7,328 bases of DNA from Treponema sp. (GTDB lineage Bacteria; Spirochaetota; Spirochaetia; Treponematales; Breznakiellaceae), in NCBI GenBank assembly GCA_031266255.1, contig JAISBK010000209.1:1-7328 (forward strand). The letters run 5' to 3'. Below, one piece after another: positions 7,018-7,328 of this stretch. The first letter of the stretch is position 1. Each line of letters opens with the position of its first letter. Made by a program: the position numbers and the translations under genes. A model generated the notes under the pieces. The model did not search any database. It worked only from the letters and a program-made list of their open reading frames with translations, and was not told where the DNA came from.

Positions 7018-7047
7018 TTGACAAAGTATACCAGCATATACTTAAAT
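7018..7047 (+). promoter_or_regulatory. Candidate sigma-70-type promoter
   Basis: A perfect TTGACA (-35) lies at 7018-7023. With a 17-base spacer the -10 hexamer is CTTAAA (7041-7046), and with 18 bases it is TTAAAT (7042-7047). Both are weak matches to TATAAT. An A/T-rich stretch lies immediately upstream and could enhance it. A better-looking TATACT (7037-7042) is only 13 bases from the -35 and is unlikely to serve. A transcript starting near 7053 would have a leader of about 100 bases before ATG 7158. Confidence 0.5.
7024..7043. promoter_or_regulatory. Operator-like dyad AAGTATA-N6-TATACTT inside the promoter spacer
   Basis: A perfect 7+7 inverted repeat with a 6-base centre (CCAGCA) starts directly after the -35 box and overlaps the probable -10. 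Arms of this size about 13 bases centre to centre fit a dimeric repressor, and the position would block RNA polymerase. A further AGTATA half-site lies at 6954-6959. No regulator gene is adjacent within the window. Confidence 0.5.
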
Positions 7048-7060
7048 GGATATAGTGAAG

Positions 7061-7148
7061 TCTGGGCTGGCGGCCCGGCAAAGATCAGGCGCTTGTTGCG
7101 GATTGGGCCGGGAAACCGCGTCCCATCCAGGCGGCCCGCTGGAGGAGG
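7061..7148 (+). other. GC-rich structured 5' leader with GAAA-capped hairpin
   Basis: Between the promoter and the Shine-Dalgarno the sequence turns strongly G+C rich. An imperfect hairpin spans 7100-7128: GGAT (7100-7103) pairs with ATCC (7125-7128), GGG (7105-7107) with CCC (7122-7124), and CGG (7109-7111) with CCG (7116-7118). It is closed by a GAAA tetraloop (7112-7115). GGCGGCCCG occurs twice in direct orientation, at 7069-7077 and 7130-7138. The CGGCCC in each copy can pair with GGGCCG at 7105-7110, which would break the hairpin. The second copy ends just before the AGGAGG ribosome site. I do not recognise a known riboswitch class. The fold was worked out by eye. Confidence 0.4.
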
Positions 7149-7157
7149 TTGAGAATA

Positions 7158-7265
7158 ATGCTGACGTATAACCCAGGCGCCTGCCAGACTAAGCGCTCCC
7201 CGCAATACGGGTGTGTAGACGTCATGCCCATTACCCCCCCCCCCCCCCCATTCTATATCGTTTAA
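7158..7265 (+). CDS. Candidate small or frame-disrupted ORF interrupted by a C16 tract
   Basis: ATG 7158 has a strong Shine-Dalgarno: AGGAGG at 7143-7148, 9 bases upstream. It sits downstream of a plausible promoter and leader. As sequenced it encodes 35 residues, starting MLTYNPGACQ and ending in a proline run and FYIV, then TAA (7263-7265). I do not recognise the peptide. The run of 16 C (7234-7249) encodes the prolines. One C fewer or one C more would put the ribosome in a frame that stays open to the window end. It may be the N-terminus of a longer, phase-variable or mutated gene, a leader peptide, or not a gene. The evidence is the initiation signals only. Confidence 0.3.
   Translation: MLTYNPGACQTKRSPQYGCVDVMPITPPPPPFYIV
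7234..7249. repeat. Homopolymer run of 16 C (16 G on the other strand)
   Basis: An uninterrupted mononucleotide tract of 16. Tracts this long slip readily during replication and are classic contingency-locus elements in host-associated bacteria, including treponemes. They are also prone to length miscalls in sequencing. It lies 76 bases after ATG 7158, inside the candidate reading frame. Confidence 0.95.
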
Positions 7266-7328
7266 CCACAGAACCCGTATACCATCCATCTCCTTGTCTC
7301 TCTCCTGGACCTTGGCGTTTGGCACCAA

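Noticed and set aside
7174..7183. 10-base palindrome CAGGCGCCTG inside the candidate short ORF
   Set aside because: A single GC-rich palindrome of this length in a GC-rich stretch is plausible by chance, and no second copy of the full palindrome was found.
6960..7328. Open frame of about 122 codons on the minus strand entering from the right edge
   Set aside because: It runs through the homopolymer as glycines, then antisense to the structured leader and promoter, and ends in an AT-rich low-complexity tail. No family motif was recognised and the plus strand has better initiation signals.
1..7328. CRISPR array, rRNA or tRNA genes, or an integrase
   Set aside because: No regularly spaced long repeats, no RNA-gene signatures and no recombinase motifs were found on either strand.

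Overview
The window looks like a chromosomal segment from an anaerobic bacterium. The best guess is a spirochaete of the Treponema type, with Clostridia-like Firmicutes as the alternative. This rests on gene content only: a C-S lyase resembling treponemal cystalysin, a very long fused 2-hydroxyacyl-CoA dehydratase activase/double-cubane-type protein (a family of anaerobes), and a CmpB-like membrane protein paired with a small HD phosphohydrolase. No rRNA, tRNA or other species marker is present, so the assignment is tentative.

Layout. Bases 2-118 are the 3' end of an AT-rich CheY-like response regulator gene cut by the window edge. Four genes follow in the same direction. They are a MalY/PatB-type PLP C-S lyase (177-1298), a 1472-residue protein with two activase (ASKHA) domains followed by a DUF2229/HgdB-like cysteine-rich half (1326-5744), a small multi-spanning membrane protein of the CmpB family (5737-6312) and an HD-domain metal phosphohydrolase (6309-6752). 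Gaps are 58 and 27 bases, and the last two junctions overlap by 8 and 4 bases. No promoter or terminator is visible between the genes, so they probably form one transcription unit. The overlaps suggest translational coupling of the last three.

Bases 6753-7328 hold no convincing conserved gene. In order, the region carries two copies of a 10-base motif 25 bases apart (possibly a transposon end), an AT-rich block with inverted and tandem repeats, and a TTGACA-type promoter whose spacer contains a perfect 7+7 dyad. Next come a GC-rich leader of about 90 bases with a GAAA-capped hairpin and competing pairings, a strong Shine-Dalgarno and ATG at 7158, and a run of 16 C residues inside the resulting short reading frame. 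As sequenced the frame stops at 7265. With one C fewer or one more it stays open to the window edge, so this may be the start of a phase-variable or frame-disrupted gene that continues to the right.

Functionally, the fused protein is predicted to couple ATP hydrolysis to low-potential electron transfer onto an iron-sulfur catalytic half. The lyase cleaves cysteine-type C-S bonds and could in principle supply sulfide, but that link is conjecture. The roles of the CmpB-like and HD proteins are not established.
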